From: Kitasatospora mediocidica KCTC 9733
Lineage (GTDB): Bacteria > Actinomycetota > Actinomycetes > Streptomycetales > Streptomycetaceae
NCBI RefSeq assembly: GCF_000744225.1
Contig: NZ_JQLN01000005.1
Coordinates: 1,635,001 to 1,699,000 of the forward strand
Reading direction: 5' to 3'
Length of the DNA: 64,000 bases
The notes beneath the pieces were generated by a model. That model saw nothing but the letters and a program-made list of their open reading frames with translations. It was not told where the DNA came from and did not search any database. This document shows, in pieces, positions 9,308 to 17,453 of the stretch (the first letter of the stretch is position 1; every line of letters begins with the position of its first letter). Both the position numbers and the translations under genes were made by a program.

Positions 9308-10312
9308 GTGACTAAGTTCGGCTACAAGGCGTCCGCCGAGCAGTTCGCGCCACGTGAACTGCTGGATTTCTCCGTGAAAGCGGAGAAGCACGGTTTCGAC
9401 TCGGTCTTCATCAGCGACCACCTCCAGCCGTGGCGGCACACCGGCGGCCACGCTCCGGCGGCGCTGCCCTGGCTGGGCGCGCTGCTCGCGAGCACCGAGC
9501 GAGTGACCGTCGGGACGAGCGTGCTGACACCGTCGTTCCGCTACAACCCGGTGGTCATCGCCCAGGCGTTCGCCACGCTCGGGTGCCTGGCGCCGGGCCG
9601 GGTGGTGCTGGGCCTCGGATCGGGGGAGTCCCTCAACGAGGTGCCCGCGGGCACGGTGTGGCCGGAGCCCAAGGAGCGCTTCGCGCGCCTCAAGGAGTCG
9701 ATCACCCTGATCAAGAAGTTGTGGACGGAGGAGCGGGTCACCTTCGAGGGCACGTTCTACCGCTGCGACCGCGCCACCATCTACGACCTGCCCGAGATCC
9801 CGGTCGGGCTGTACGTCGCGGGCGCCGGCCCGGCCACCACGCGGATGGCCGGGCGGCTGGCCGACGGCCACATCTGCACCAGCGGCAAGGGGCGCGAGCT
9901 CTACGCGGACATCCTGATGCCCGCGCTGGCCGAGGGCGCGGCCCAGTCCGGCCGTAGCCTGCAGGACCTGGACCGGATGATCGAGGTCAAGGTCTCCTTC
10001 GACCCGGACCGTCAGCGGGCGCTGGAGAACACCCACTACTGGGGTGCGCTGGCCCTGACCCCGGACGAGAAGACCGGCGTGGACGACCCGATCGAGATGG
10101 AGCGCCGCGCCGACGCGCTCTCGGTCGAGCGCACCGCGAGCCGCTGGATCGTCTCCAGCGACGTGGACGAGCACGTCGCCCGGATCACCGAATACCTGGA
10201 CCTGGGCTTCAACCACCTGGTCTTCCACGCCCCGGGCCCCGACCAGGACCGCTTCCTGGAGCTCTACGGCAAGGAGATCCTGCCCCGGCTGCGGGCCGTC
10301 GCCGGTTCCTGA
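9308..10312 (+). CDS. fgd: F420-dependent glucose-6-phosphate dehydrogenase (luciferase-like monooxygenase family)
   Basis: This 334-residue protein matches mycobacterial FGD over its whole length from memory of that family. Shared stretches include GYKASAEQFAPREL, a SDH motif then QPWRH, GTSVLTPSFRYNP, HICTSGKG and LNHLVFHAPG. The enzyme oxidises glucose-6-phosphate to 6-phosphogluconolactone and passes hydride to coenzyme F420, feeding reduced F420 to enzymes such as the PPOX protein at 19178. The GTG start follows AGAGGGG. Upstream, AACC at 9202-9205 and GTCTTA at 9222-9227 resemble an ECF-type promoter, but weakly. A perfect hairpin begins 23 bases after the stop codon, so the gene is probably monocistronic. 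The F420 role is known for the family; the exact substrate here is inferred. Confidence 0.88.
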   Translation: MTKFGYKASAEQFAPRELLDFSVKAEKHGFDSVFISDHLQPWRHTGGHAPAALPWLGALLASTERVTVGTSVLTPSFRYNPVVIAQAFATLGCLAPGRVVLGLGSGESLNEVPAGTVWPEPKERFARLKESITLIKKLWTEERVTFEGTFYRCDRATIYDLPEIPVGLYVAGAGPATTRMAGRLADGHICTSGKGRELYADILMPALAEGAAQSGRSLQDLDRMIEVKVSFDPDRQRALENTHYWGALALTPDEKTGVDDPIEMERRADALSVERTASRWIVSSDVDEHVARITEYLDLGFNHLVFHAPGPDQDRFLELYGKEILPRLRAVAGS

Positions 10313-10321
10313 GCGCTACCC

Positions 10322-10823
10322 GTGGCGGCACTGGCGAAGGACACCGGGTCGCCGGTGTCCTTCTCCTTCGCCACCTGGGACGACGCGATGTCGTATCTGT
10401 TCGACCTCGCCGCCCCGGGGCGCGGTACCGGGCCGTTCCTGGTGGTCATCGACGAGTTCCCCTACCTCGCCAAGGTCGCACCGGAGTTGGTTTCGCTCAT
10501 CCAGCGCGAGACGGACCGGTTCCAGACGGCCGAGAGCCGGATGCGGCGCTCGGCTGCATGCCGTACTCGGCGGCACGCCGGCCTACCGTCGGCAGTTCCT
10601 CGCCGACGACGTGCCAGGCAGCCTGGAGGAGTTCGACGGCCGGCTCTGCCGGACCGTGCTGTCTCCGCTGAGCCCGCTCCTCCGTGGGGCGCGCTATCTG
10701 CTCGCGGAGGGCCGGTGCGCCCTCGCCTGCTTCGGCGCCGCCGGCTTCAGCGACGCCCTGCGCGCGGAGGCGGCGGCGCGCGGCGATGTGCTGCTCCTGG
10801 GGCTCGACGCGCTCTACGGCTGA
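10322..10823 (+). pseudogene. Decayed ATP-binding protein (archaeal-type/DUF234-like NTPase), N- and central parts lost
   Basis: Two fragments of one family lie in different frames. The first (about 10364-10510, phase of 10322) reads FATWDDAMSYLFDL, LVVIDEFPYL (a Walker B region) and LVSLIQRE. The second (about 10554-10823, phase of 10554) reads LHAVLGGTPAYRRQFL, FDGRLCRTVLSPLSPLLR and ends DVLLLGLDALYG. In intact homologues over 100 residues separate these blocks and a Walker A region precedes them. Here the P-loop half is absent, the middle is deleted and a frameshift lies at about 10515-10553. The start of the first fragment coincides with the terminator hairpin of fgd. The gene is a remnant and no functional product is expected. 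Confidence 0.7.
10336..10363 (+). terminator. Rho-independent-type hairpin after fgd
   Basis: Perfect 12-bp stem (GAAGGACACCGG with its complement) and a 4-nt GTCG loop, starting 23 bases after the fgd stop codon. There is no long T tract, which is normal for high-GC actinobacteria. It sits at the left edge of the NTPase remnant. Confidence 0.8.
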
Positions 10824-10959
10824 GCTGCCGCTGTGCCGTGCCGTCGGGGTCCCTTTCAGCGCAGCTGAATTGACGGAAAAACAGGCCGCCCTTGGCTGCA
10901 ACCGGTGGTCCGGCGGCAGCGTCCTCCTGGGAAATCGCTGATCTTCTTCACCGGGGGGC

Positions 10960-11643
10960 ATGATGCGCGCATCATGGAATTCGAACAGGGCACGACGACT
11001 CGGCCCAGGCCTGATCGTCGCGAGTGCTGTCACCGCTGCGCTGGTCGCGCTGACGGGCTGTGGTGGCGGGGGGAAGTCGGCGGCTCCGGCGCCGTCCACG
11101 ACAGCCACCACCGTGCCCAGCCCGGCGCTGTCGTCGCCGGTCTCCAGCGCGACCGCGCAGCCGACAGCGGGCCAGCCGGCTGCGGTGCAACCGGCTGGCG
11201 GGCAACCGACCGCAGCGCCGACGGCTGCGGCTTCGCCCGGCGCTGCGCGACCGGTCGCCGCCCCGTCGGCCGGCGCGTCGGCGACCCAGCAGCCGGCCGC
11301 GCAGGGCGCCACGATCATCCAGTGCGACCACAAGAAGGTCGCGCGACCCGCTGCGCTCGTGATGGACTGCGGCGCCACCAAGGCCACGACCTTGGAGGGC
11401 CTGACCTGGCAGGGCTGGGATTCTCCGACCGCCACCGCCACCGGCAAATTGGTGGAATTCGCCTGTGAGTCGGCGGACTGCGCCGCCGGCCACTGGACCA
11501 CCTCCGATGTGAAGGTGGTGGCCACCGGAGTGCAGGGCGGCTCCTACAGCATCATGAAGTACAGCCTCCCGCAGACCAACCCCGTCATTTCCGGCGGCTG
11601 GGCGCTCACCGTCGGCGGGCCCGTGCATACGAACGCGTTCTGA
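10960..11643 (+). CDS. Secreted lipoprotein with Ala/Pro-rich linker, unknown function
   Basis: 227 residues from ATG at 10960 (an adjacent ATG at 10963 is equally possible), with a GGGGGG run just upstream. A type II signal peptide ends in the lipobox ALTGC near residue 34. A low-complexity Ala/Pro/Thr/Gln linker (about 40-112) follows, then a small globular domain of about 110 residues with four cysteines (IQCDHKK, VMDCGA, EFACESADCAAG), probably two disulfides. I do not recognise the domain. The protein should be anchored to the outer face of the membrane. It stands alone between the NTPase remnant and a convergent gene. Confidence 0.75.
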   Translation: MMRASWNSNRARRLGPGLIVASAVTAALVALTGCGGGGKSAAPAPSTTATTVPSPALSSPVSSATAQPTAGQPAAVQPAGGQPTAAPTAAASPGAARPVAAPSAGASATQQPAAQGATIIQCDHKKVARPAALVMDCGATKATTLEGLTWQGWDSPTATATGKLVEFACESADCAAGHWTTSDVKVVATGVQGGSYSIMKYSLPQTNPVISGGWALTVGGPVHTNAF

Positions 11644-11665
11644 CCGTCCGCGTCACCGTGTGACG

Positions 11666-11707
11666 CCGCTGCCGCTGCCGCTGCCGTTGCCGTTGCCGTT
11701 GCCGCTG
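11666..11707. repeat. Hexanucleotide tandem repeat CCG(C/T)TG x7
   Basis: Seven uninterrupted 6-bp units, three CCGCTG, three CCGTTG and one CCGCTG, lying between the stop codons of two convergent genes. The last unit forms part of the terminator hairpin. Confidence 0.9.
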
Positions 11708-11734
11708 CCGTGGCCGGTCCGGTCACGGCAGCGG
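11702..11734. terminator. Bidirectional hairpin between convergent genes
   Basis: CCGCTGCCGTG pairs perfectly with CACGGCAGCGG across an 11-nt loop. It lies between the lipoprotein gene (plus) and the membrane protein gene (minus) and can serve both. Confidence 0.75.
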
Positions 11735-11749
11735 CGGTGACTTGCCCGG

Positions 11750-12496
11750 CTACTCGGCGGCCGCGCTGATCTCCCGTACCCGGGCGGTCAGTTGCGAGAT
11801 CTCGGTGGCGCCCAGCGCCAGTTCGTTCGCGGCCCGGGTCAGCGCGTTGGCGTCCATGAGGCTCGCGCCGAGGATGCAGTCGGTGGCGGCCTGCTTGTAG
11901 AGGTCGAGCCCCTTGGACCAGTGTTCCTGTCCTTCGGCGTCAGGGAACGCCGCGTAGTTCTGGGCGTCCTGGATATGGCCGTTGAGGGAGCCGCAGTCGG
12001 CGGCCATGGTCTGCGAGTCGAGGTTCGTCGCGTCGGTGCCGATGGCGCCGGCGTCCGTCGCGATCGCGGCCGCCTTGTCCTGGCCGCCACCGCTGTACCA
12101 GGCGACGATCGCCTGACCGGTGGCGTAGTCGGCATTGTGATTCGTGGGGGCGGAGGGGGACGAAGCGGCTGCCGCACTCGTCGCAACTACCATGCTTGGT
12201 ACGGGAGAAGCGGTGACGACGAGCGGGGTGGCCGGTGGCTGTGCGCTGCTCCTGCCGGATGCGCTGATCACCGCGCCGCACAGGCCGACGACGATGACCG
12301 CACCGAGGATCCCGAGTGTGATCCCGGCGCTCTTCGACATGCCCGCGCGTTCCGGGGCGGACGGCTGCCACGCGGTGCCCTCGGCCGGCTGGCCCCAGGA
12401 CGGCAGGGGTGGCTGCGTGGGCTGAGGCGGGTGGAGCGGTGTCGGGGGTGATGTCGGTGGCGGCGGTTCCTGCTGGCCGTGATCCGGGGTGCTCAT
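11750..12496 (-). CDS. Single-pass membrane protein with Pro-rich cytoplasmic tail, unknown function
   Basis: 248 residues from ATG at 12494-12496, with CAGGAG upstream; reading frame further upstream lacks a ribosome site. The N-terminal 50 residues are Pro/Gln/Ser-rich, one hydrophobic segment (ITLGILGAVIVVGLCGAVIS, about 58-77) follows, then an Ala/Ser/Thr linker and a helical extracytoplasmic domain (about 110-248). Proteins of this layout are common in streptomycetes and often lack an assigned function. It lies downstream of the anti-sigma-like ATPase at 12574 on the same strand with a 77-bp gap, so co-transcription is possible. Confidence 0.7.
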   Translation of the reverse strand: MSTPDHGQQEPPPPTSPPTPLHPPQPTQPPLPSWGQPAEGTAWQPSAPERAGMSKSAGITLGILGAVIVVGLCGAVISASGRSSAQPPATPLVVTASPVPSMVVATSAAAASSPSAPTNHNADYATGQAIVAWYSGGGQDKAAAIATDAGAIGTDATNLDSQTMAADCGSLNGHIQDAQNYAAFPDAEGQEHWSKGLDLYKQAATDCILGASLMDANALTRAANELALGATEISQLTARVREISAAAE

Positions 12497-12573
12497 AGCG
12501 CTACTCCTGCTGCTTCTGCTGCTGCTCGTGTGGGCGAACAGCGGACAGACTGTCAGGAGGCAATGACTGAGCG

Positions 12574-13056
12574 TCAGAGAGTTGCGCAGTCGTGACCCGC
12601 ATCCGGACCCGACCCCTCCGGGGCGACGATGGCCCAGACGCACTTGCCGACGCCTCCCGCGCGCGGGCGTGAGCCCCAGTCCGTCGACAGGGCTTCCACG
12701 AGCACCAGCCCCCGGCCGGACTCCGCCGCCTCGGACCCCTCCGGGCCGGTCGCGCGGCGGGCGGTCGGCGCCTTCGGGCTCGCGTCGTGCACCTCGATCA
12801 GCAGCAGCCGGTCCGGCGGGAGCTCGAATCGGACCATGATCAGTCGACCAGGGCTCGTGCGGGCGTGCACGAGTGCATTGGTGACCAGCTCGCTGAGTAC
12901 CAACTCAGCAGCCTCGACGTAGAGTTCACCGCCCGGTCGGGTCGACAGGAACTCCCGGAGCAGCATCCGGGCCCGGCCGGCCGACTTGGGGTGGCGAGGG
13001 AACCAGCACGCGGTCTCGATCGGCGGGGCGGGCGGGCAGGCGACGGTTTCGGACAT
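12574..13056 (-). CDS. Anti-sigma-factor-like ATP-binding protein (HATPase_c, RsbW family)
   Basis: 160 residues from ATG at 13054-13056 behind a strong GGAGGAG. The GHKL fold is shown by the N box ELVLSELVTNALVHA, a shortened G1 region EVHDASP and the G2 region ESGRGLVLVEALSTDWG. In streptomycetes such small ATPases are often partners of WhiJ-type HTH proteins and DUF397 proteins, and exactly those genes lie divergently at 13303-14389. Whether it phosphorylates an anti-anti-sigma factor is not visible; no STAS-domain partner lies nearby. A common intergenic region of 246 bp holds both promoters. Confidence 0.85.
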   Translation of the reverse strand: MSETVACPPAPPIETACWFPRHPKSAGRARMLLREFLSTRPGGELYVEAAELVLSELVTNALVHARTSPGRLIMVRFELPPDRLLLIEVHDASPKAPTARRATGPEGSEAAESGRGLVLVEALSTDWGSRPRAGGVGKCVWAIVAPEGSGPDAGHDCATL

Positions 13057-13302
13057 GGCAAGGCTCCTCCGGGCACAGGGGCAGGGGATGCCCGGTGACG
13101 AGTCGTCAGAATGACTGACTGTCACGGACAATGGACTACTGAACGTAGTGTGCTCCTGCCTCTCGGTTATCTGCAAGACTTCATTTGGATTGCCTCGATA
13201 TACCCGGCTCGAACATTTGTCGCTCATTGCGGAGTGGTAGAACGGGTGCTTTCATTTCGAGTGCGGGGTGTGCTTCATACTGGAGTTGGGAAGGGGCAGA
13301 CC

Positions 13303-14190
13303 ATGGTTGACGGTCCGACAGGTTCGACCGTGCCGCGCAGGCAACTCGGGCGATACCTCCGCGATCTGCGGAACAACGCCCGCCTGACGGTGCGGGCGGC
13401 CGCGCGCAACCTGGAGTGGTCGGAGGCGAAGCTCTGGCGCATCGAGACCGGTCAGACTTCGCTGCGTAGCCACGACGTCGACACGATGTGCAAGGTCTAC
13501 GGCGCGCCGGGGGAGCTCACGGAGGTGCTCAAGGGGCTCGCGAAGGAGACCAAGTCGCGCGGGTGGTGGCACGCGTACGGGGATGTGATCCCCGAAGGGT
13601 TCAACCTGTTCATCGGGTTGGAGGCTGCTGCGTCCCAGCTCGACTGGTACGAAAACGAGTTGATCCCCGGATTGCTGCAGACCGAGAATTACGCACGAAC
13701 CATCATCAGCGCGGGCAACCCGGTTGAGGATGCCGAGGAGATTGACCGGCGCGCGTCGCTGCGGATCGCTCGGCAGTCTCTCCTCAGCAGGGTCACCGAG
13801 CCCCCTGTCCTGCGTGCCGTGCTCGGCGAATCCGTCCTGCGACGTCCGGTCGGTGGGGACGTCGTCATGGGGGACCAGCTCACACACTTGGTAGAGGTCT
13901 CCGAACTGCCCAGCGTCTCGCTCAGGGTGGTGCCGTTCGAAGCCGGACTGCATCTGGGCGTCATCACGGGCTCGTTCGTCATCCTCCGGTTCCCGCTCAA
14001 CGGAGATGGCAGCGACACCGAGCCGCCGACGGTCTACTCGGACGGTTTCACCGGTGATCTCTACCTGGACAAGCCCAATGAGATCGAACGATACGACGCG
14101 GCGTTCGGGAACATCTGGGACACCGCACTCAACGAAGAGGCGTCCAGGCGCCTGATCTCCGAAATGGCAGGGAACTATGGAACAGGTTGA
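13303..14190 (+). CDS. WhiJ-like helix-turn-helix regulator (HTH + DUF5753)
   Basis: 295 residues from ATG at 13303, with AAGGGG upstream; 64 further in-frame codons before it lack a ribosome site. An N-terminal XRE-type HTH (about 14-70: RRQLGRYLRDLR, RLTVRAAARNLEWSEAKLWR) is followed by a DUF5753 domain (about 95-280) with the hallmarks NELIPGLLQTENYAR and MGDQLTHLVEVSELPSVSLRV (motifs trimmed). The stop overlaps the start of the DUF397 gene by 14 bp, which couples their translation. This regulator, DUF397 protein and divergent ATPase together repeat the abaA/whiJ-type locus of Streptomyces coelicolor, where such sets influence sporulation and antibiotic production. A DNA target is not visible. 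Confidence 0.85.
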   Translation: MVDGPTGSTVPRRQLGRYLRDLRNNARLTVRAAARNLEWSEAKLWRIETGQTSLRSHDVDTMCKVYGAPGELTEVLKGLAKETKSRGWWHAYGDVIPEGFNLFIGLEAAASQLDWYENELIPGLLQTENYARTIISAGNPVEDAEEIDRRASLRIARQSLLSRVTEPPVLRAVLGESVLRRPVGGDVVMGDQLTHLVEVSELPSVSLRVVPFEAGLHLGVITGSFVILRFPLNGDGSDTEPPTVYSDGFTGDLYLDKPNEIERYDAAFGNIWDTALNEEASRRLISEMAGNYGTG

Positions 14191-14389
14191 TCTGACGAAC
14201 GCAGCGTGGTTCAAGTCCAGCCACAGCGATGCGAAGTCGGCCTGCGTGGAGGCCGCCTTCATCGGCCCGGACGTCATGCCGGTGCGTGACTCCAAGGACC
14301 CCGACGGCCCGGCGTTGGTCTTCCGCGCCGACGCCTGGCGGGCGTTCGTCGCGGGCGTGCGCGCCGGGGACTTCCCCGCCGACTGCTGA
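14177..14389 (+). CDS. DUF397 small protein, partner of the WhiJ-like regulator
   Basis: 70 residues with the standard DUF397 pattern: WFKSSHSDA near the start, a central Cys-Val-Glu strand, VRDSKDPDGPAL and a final FVAGVRAGDF. It overlaps the upstream regulator gene by 14 bp in another frame. DUF397 proteins are thought to bind the DUF5753 protein encoded next to them and modulate it. A second DUF397 domain in this window (47982-48203) is fused to its regulator, which supports a physical partnership. Confidence 0.9.
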   Translation: MEQVDLTNAAWFKSSHSDAKSACVEAAFIGPDVMPVRDSKDPDGPALVFRADAWRAFVAGVRAGDFPADC

Positions 14390-14403
14390 GCGCAGCGCAC
14401 CGC

Positions 14404-14441
14404 CGACAGCCCCGAGCCGGTCACCCGGTTCGGGGCTGTCG
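14404..14441 (+). terminator. Hairpin terminator after the WhiJ-like/DUF397 pair
   Basis: A 17-bp stem with one G-T wobble (CGACAGCCCCGAGCCGG against its complement) and a TCAC loop, 15 bases after the DUF397 stop codon. Confidence 0.8.
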
Positions 14442-14523
14442 CCGCTCGCGGCCGCAGCTGCGCTCGACGGCGTGACCGTTGCGGGCAGGGCACTGATCTT
14501 CCTGCCCCGCTAGGCTCGCTTCC

Positions 14524-15183
14524 GTGCCTGACGACTCCCGCCTGACCCTCGCCGAGTTCGCCTACCACCGCGCCGTCTTCGCTGACGACCGCGCCGGTCT
14601 CCCCGCCGCCGGGCGCGCGCTCGACGCGGTCGCGGCCGACCTCGCTCTCGCCCGGGGGCGGCTCCTGCACGCCGACTTCCTCGACAGCGGCCTGGCCGAC
14701 CCGCGGGAAGCGGAGCTGTTCGCGGAGGCCGCCAGGTGTTACGCCGCGCTGGGGGACCGGCGTGGCGAAGGTGAGGCGCTGTTCTGGGTCGGGCTCGTCA
14801 ACCAGATGATCGACCAGGATGACGTGGCGGCGGCAGAGGTGTTCGACCGAGCGCTGAGCCTCGCGAACGAGACCGGGGACCGGCTCACCGCCTCCTACAT
14901 CCTCCGCCACATCGGCATCGGTGCGCACCGCGCCGGGCAGCTCGACGTCGCACGCGAGCGGCTGACCGAGTCGACCCGGCTCCGTCGCGAACTCGGGTTC
15001 GAAGACGGTGCGGCGGCGAACCTGGTCGGGCTCGCCTATCTCGCGGCTCAGCAGGATCGCCGCGACGACGCGGCACGGCATCTCGACGAAGGGGACGAAC
15101 TGGCCTCGCGCCATGCGGCCGTGGCCGTCTCGCGGCAGTTGGCGCAGGCGCGGCGGAATCTCGGGTTCGAGCAGAGCAGATGA
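14524..15183 (+). CDS. Tetratricopeptide-repeat protein
   Basis: 219 residues, GTG start. Three to four TPR-like helical pairs are visible between about residues 60 and 205: ALGDRRGEGEALFWVGLV, then AAEVFDRALSLANETGD, AGQLDVARERLTESTRLR and DRRDDAARHLDEGDELA. TPR proteins are protein-binding scaffolds, and no partner is evident. No Shine-Dalgarno is seen. TAGGCT at 14511-14516 lies 7 bases before the GTG, which fits a leaderless transcript. It stands alone after the preceding terminator. Confidence 0.75.
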   Translation: MPDDSRLTLAEFAYHRAVFADDRAGLPAAGRALDAVAADLALARGRLLHADFLDSGLADPREAELFAEAARCYAALGDRRGEGEALFWVGLVNQMIDQDDVAAAEVFDRALSLANETGDRLTASYILRHIGIGAHRAGQLDVARERLTESTRLRRELGFEDGAAANLVGLAYLAAQQDRRDDAARHLDEGDELASRHAAVAVSRQLAQARRNLGFEQSR

Positions 15184-15306
15184 ATTGAGCGCTGGAACAG
15201 CACGGCGCCCGCACCCACGGCGGACCACTGACCAGCCCGGACTTCGGACTCCATCATCTAGGGTCATGGCATTGCTCGCGACGCGGCACGAACGGAGGAC
15301 GATCCC

Positions 15307-15942
15307 ATGGCGCGCGGTTCTCTCCCCGGCGCGGCCGCGCAGGCCGAGCTGGCCGAACGGCTGGTCGACGCAGCTCTGCGCGTGCTGGCCGAGCACGGGT
15401 CCCCCGAACTCACGGTGCGCCGGGTCGCGGAGGAGGCCGGGTCCTCGACGATGGGGGTCTACAGCCGGTTCGGCGGGCGGCCGGGGCTCCTCGAAGCGCT
15501 GTACCAGCGCACCTTCAGCGTGCTCACGGACGCCCTGGCGCTCATCCCGGCCACCACTGACCCACTGCACGATCTGAGCGAACTCAGCTGCGCCTACCGC
15601 CGGTTCGCGCTGGACGTGCCGCACCGCTACGTCTTCATGTTCAGCCGTCCGCTGCCGGACTTCGAGCCGGCCGACGGCCTGCACGCCGAGGTGCTGCAGG
15701 CCGCCTTCGCGCCGCTGATCGACGCCGTGCACCGCGCCGGTGCCCAGGGTCTCGCAGCCACCCGCGCCGCCTACTGCCTCTGGTGCGTGATGCACGGGCT
15801 CGTCGGCCTCGAACTCACCGCCGTCCTGCGCGCCCCGCTCACCAGCTGGGGCGTCAGCGGTGAGGACGGCACCGCCGCCGAGCGGATGTACCGCGCCGGC
15901 GTGCAGGCCATGCTCGCCGGTCTCGAACTGGGCTGCGGCTGA
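15307..15942 (+). CDS. TetR/AcrR-family transcriptional regulator
   Basis: 211 residues with a strong GGAGGACGATCCC site before ATG 15307. The TetR N-terminal HTH spans about 13-58 (AELAERLVDAALRVLAEHG, RRVAEEAGSSTMGVYSRFGG), and the ligand domain runs through YRRFALDVPHRYVFMF, typical of the C-terminal groups 13/33 (WHG type). It should repress a nearby gene in a ligand-dependent way. The CoA transferase gene at 16058, 115 bp downstream on the same strand, is the closest candidate. No palindromic operator was recognised in the upstream 120 bp. Confidence 0.85.
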   Translation: MARGSLPGAAAQAELAERLVDAALRVLAEHGSPELTVRRVAEEAGSSTMGVYSRFGGRPGLLEALYQRTFSVLTDALALIPATTDPLHDLSELSCAYRRFALDVPHRYVFMFSRPLPDFEPADGLHAEVLQAAFAPLIDAVHRAGAQGLAATRAAYCLWCVMHGLVGLELTAVLRAPLTSWGVSGEDGTAAERMYRAGVQAMLAGLELGCG

Positions 15943-16057
15943 CGGACATTGAGCTTCCCGACCCCGGGCGGGGTTGGGAGCGCAGCACCAGAGCGGGCCC
16001 GCTCGTCACCGTCGGCGCCGTTGGGCGATCGGCCTGGTCAGGGGCAGGATGGCGGGT

Positions 16058-17431
16058 ATGACAGAGATGATCGACGAGCCGACCGCGCAGGCCTGGGCCG
16101 CCCTCGGCGGGGCGCCGGAGCTGGTGGCGGGGGTGGCGTACGAGGGGCCGGGTGACGGGCTTCCGTCGGGGTTGCCGGTGCGGGAGTTGGCGCGGGCGAC
16201 GGTCGGTGTCTGCTCGCTCGCGGCGGCGGAGCTGCTGGCCGCGCGGAACGGGGGCGGCGTGCCGGCCGTGCGGGTGGACGAGGGCGCGGTGGCCACCGCG
16301 TTCGTGAGCGAGCGCCATCTGCGGATCGACGGCCGGGCGCCGGTCAGCTTCGCGCCGCTCTCCGGATTCTGGCGCACCGCCGACGGCTGGGTACGCACGC
16401 ACGCCAACTACCCGCACCACCGCGCCCGGTTGCTGTCCGCACTCGGTCTGCCGGACACGGACGCGGACGGAGACGAGATCATGGCCCGGCGGCTGGCGGT
16501 CGAACTGGCCGGGCGTACCGCCGAGTCCGTCCAGGAGGCCGTGTACGCGGCGGGCGGGCTGGCCGTCGCCGTCGTCCCGCCGGCCCGACCGGCGCCGGTG
16601 CTCCCGCTGGTGGAGGCCCGCCGCCTCCCCGGCGGCGCGGCCCGCGTGCTGCCGCCGGCCGCGCTGCCGGCCGCCGGGGTGCGGGTGCTGGACCTCACCC
16701 GGGTGATCGCCGGGCCGGTGGCGACCCGGACGCTGGCGCTGCTCGGCGCGGACGTGCTGCGGGTGGACTCGCCGCACCTGCCGGAGAGCGAGGAGGCGCA
16801 CGCGGACACCGGCTTCGGCAAGCGCTCGACCCGCCTGGACCTCCAACAGGCCGAGGACCGCGCGGTGTTCGAGCAGCTCCTCGACTCGGCCGATGTCCTG
16901 GTGACCGGCTACCGGCCCGGCGCGCTGGCCTCCCACGGCCTGTCGCCGGACGCGCTGGCGCAGCGCCGTCCCGGGCTGGTCGTCGCCGAACTCTGCGCGT
17001 GGGGCTGGTCGGGACCGTGGTCGGCGCGGCGTGGCTTCGACAGCCTGGTGCAGGCCGGCTGCGGGATCGCGGTGACCGAGGCAGCGGCGGACGGCCGCCC
17101 CGGCGTGCTGCCGGCCCAGGCGCTCGACCACGGCACCGGCTACCTGCTGGCGGCGGCCGTTCTGCGCGCGCTGACCGAGCGCCAGAAGTCGGGGGACAGT
17201 GCCCAGCTGCGCTGCTCCCTGGCCGGTACGGCCGGGTGGCTGACCGACGGGATCCGCACGCCTGCGCCCGGTGGCGACGGGACGCACCAGGCCGCGCGGT
17301 GGCTGGGGGAGGTCCGGACACCGCACGGCCTGCTGACCTACGCCCTGCCGCCGATCGGCTACGCCGGCGCTCCGGCCGACTGGTCGCGCGGGCCGGGCCT
17401 GTGGGGCACCGACACGCCGACCTGGGCCTGA
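16058..17431 (+). CDS. CaiB/BaiF (type III) CoA-transferase-family protein with two half-domains
   Basis: 457 residues. From about residue 205 the sequence is a normal CoA-transferase III N-terminal domain: VRVLDLTRVIAGPVATRTLA, LLGADVLRVDSP, RLDLQQAEDRAVF and ADVLVTGYRPGAL. The preceding 190 residues also look like this family (FAPLSGFWRTADGWVRTHAN), so the protein seems to be a duplicated or rearranged version rather than the usual order. Type III enzymes move CoA between carboxylic acids through an aspartyl-CoA anhydride; the substrate is unknown. I chose ATG 16058. CAGGAT lies nine bases before it and could be a -10 element of a leaderless mRNA, since no clear Shine-Dalgarno is seen. Confidence 0.75.
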   Translation: MTEMIDEPTAQAWAALGGAPELVAGVAYEGPGDGLPSGLPVRELARATVGVCSLAAAELLAARNGGGVPAVRVDEGAVATAFVSERHLRIDGRAPVSFAPLSGFWRTADGWVRTHANYPHHRARLLSALGLPDTDADGDEIMARRLAVELAGRTAESVQEAVYAAGGLAVAVVPPARPAPVLPLVEARRLPGGAARVLPPAALPAAGVRVLDLTRVIAGPVATRTLALLGADVLRVDSPHLPESEEAHADTGFGKRSTRLDLQQAEDRAVFEQLLDSADVLVTGYRPGALASHGLSPDALAQRRPGLVVAELCAWGWSGPWSARRGFDSLVQAGCGIAVTEAAADGRPGVLPAQALDHGTGYLLAAAVLRALTERQKSGDSAQLRCSLAGTAGWLTDGIRTPAPGGDGTHQAARWLGEVRTPHGLLTYALPPIGYAGAPADWSRGPGLWGTDTPTWA

Positions 17432-17453
17432 CCGGCCCGCCGGGCGGTGGGGA

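Noticed and set aside
10322..10873. An intact 183-codon gene after fgd
   Set aside because: Only its first third resembles a known family; the rest is an Arg-rich out-of-frame reading of the second remnant block, so a pseudogene is the better call.
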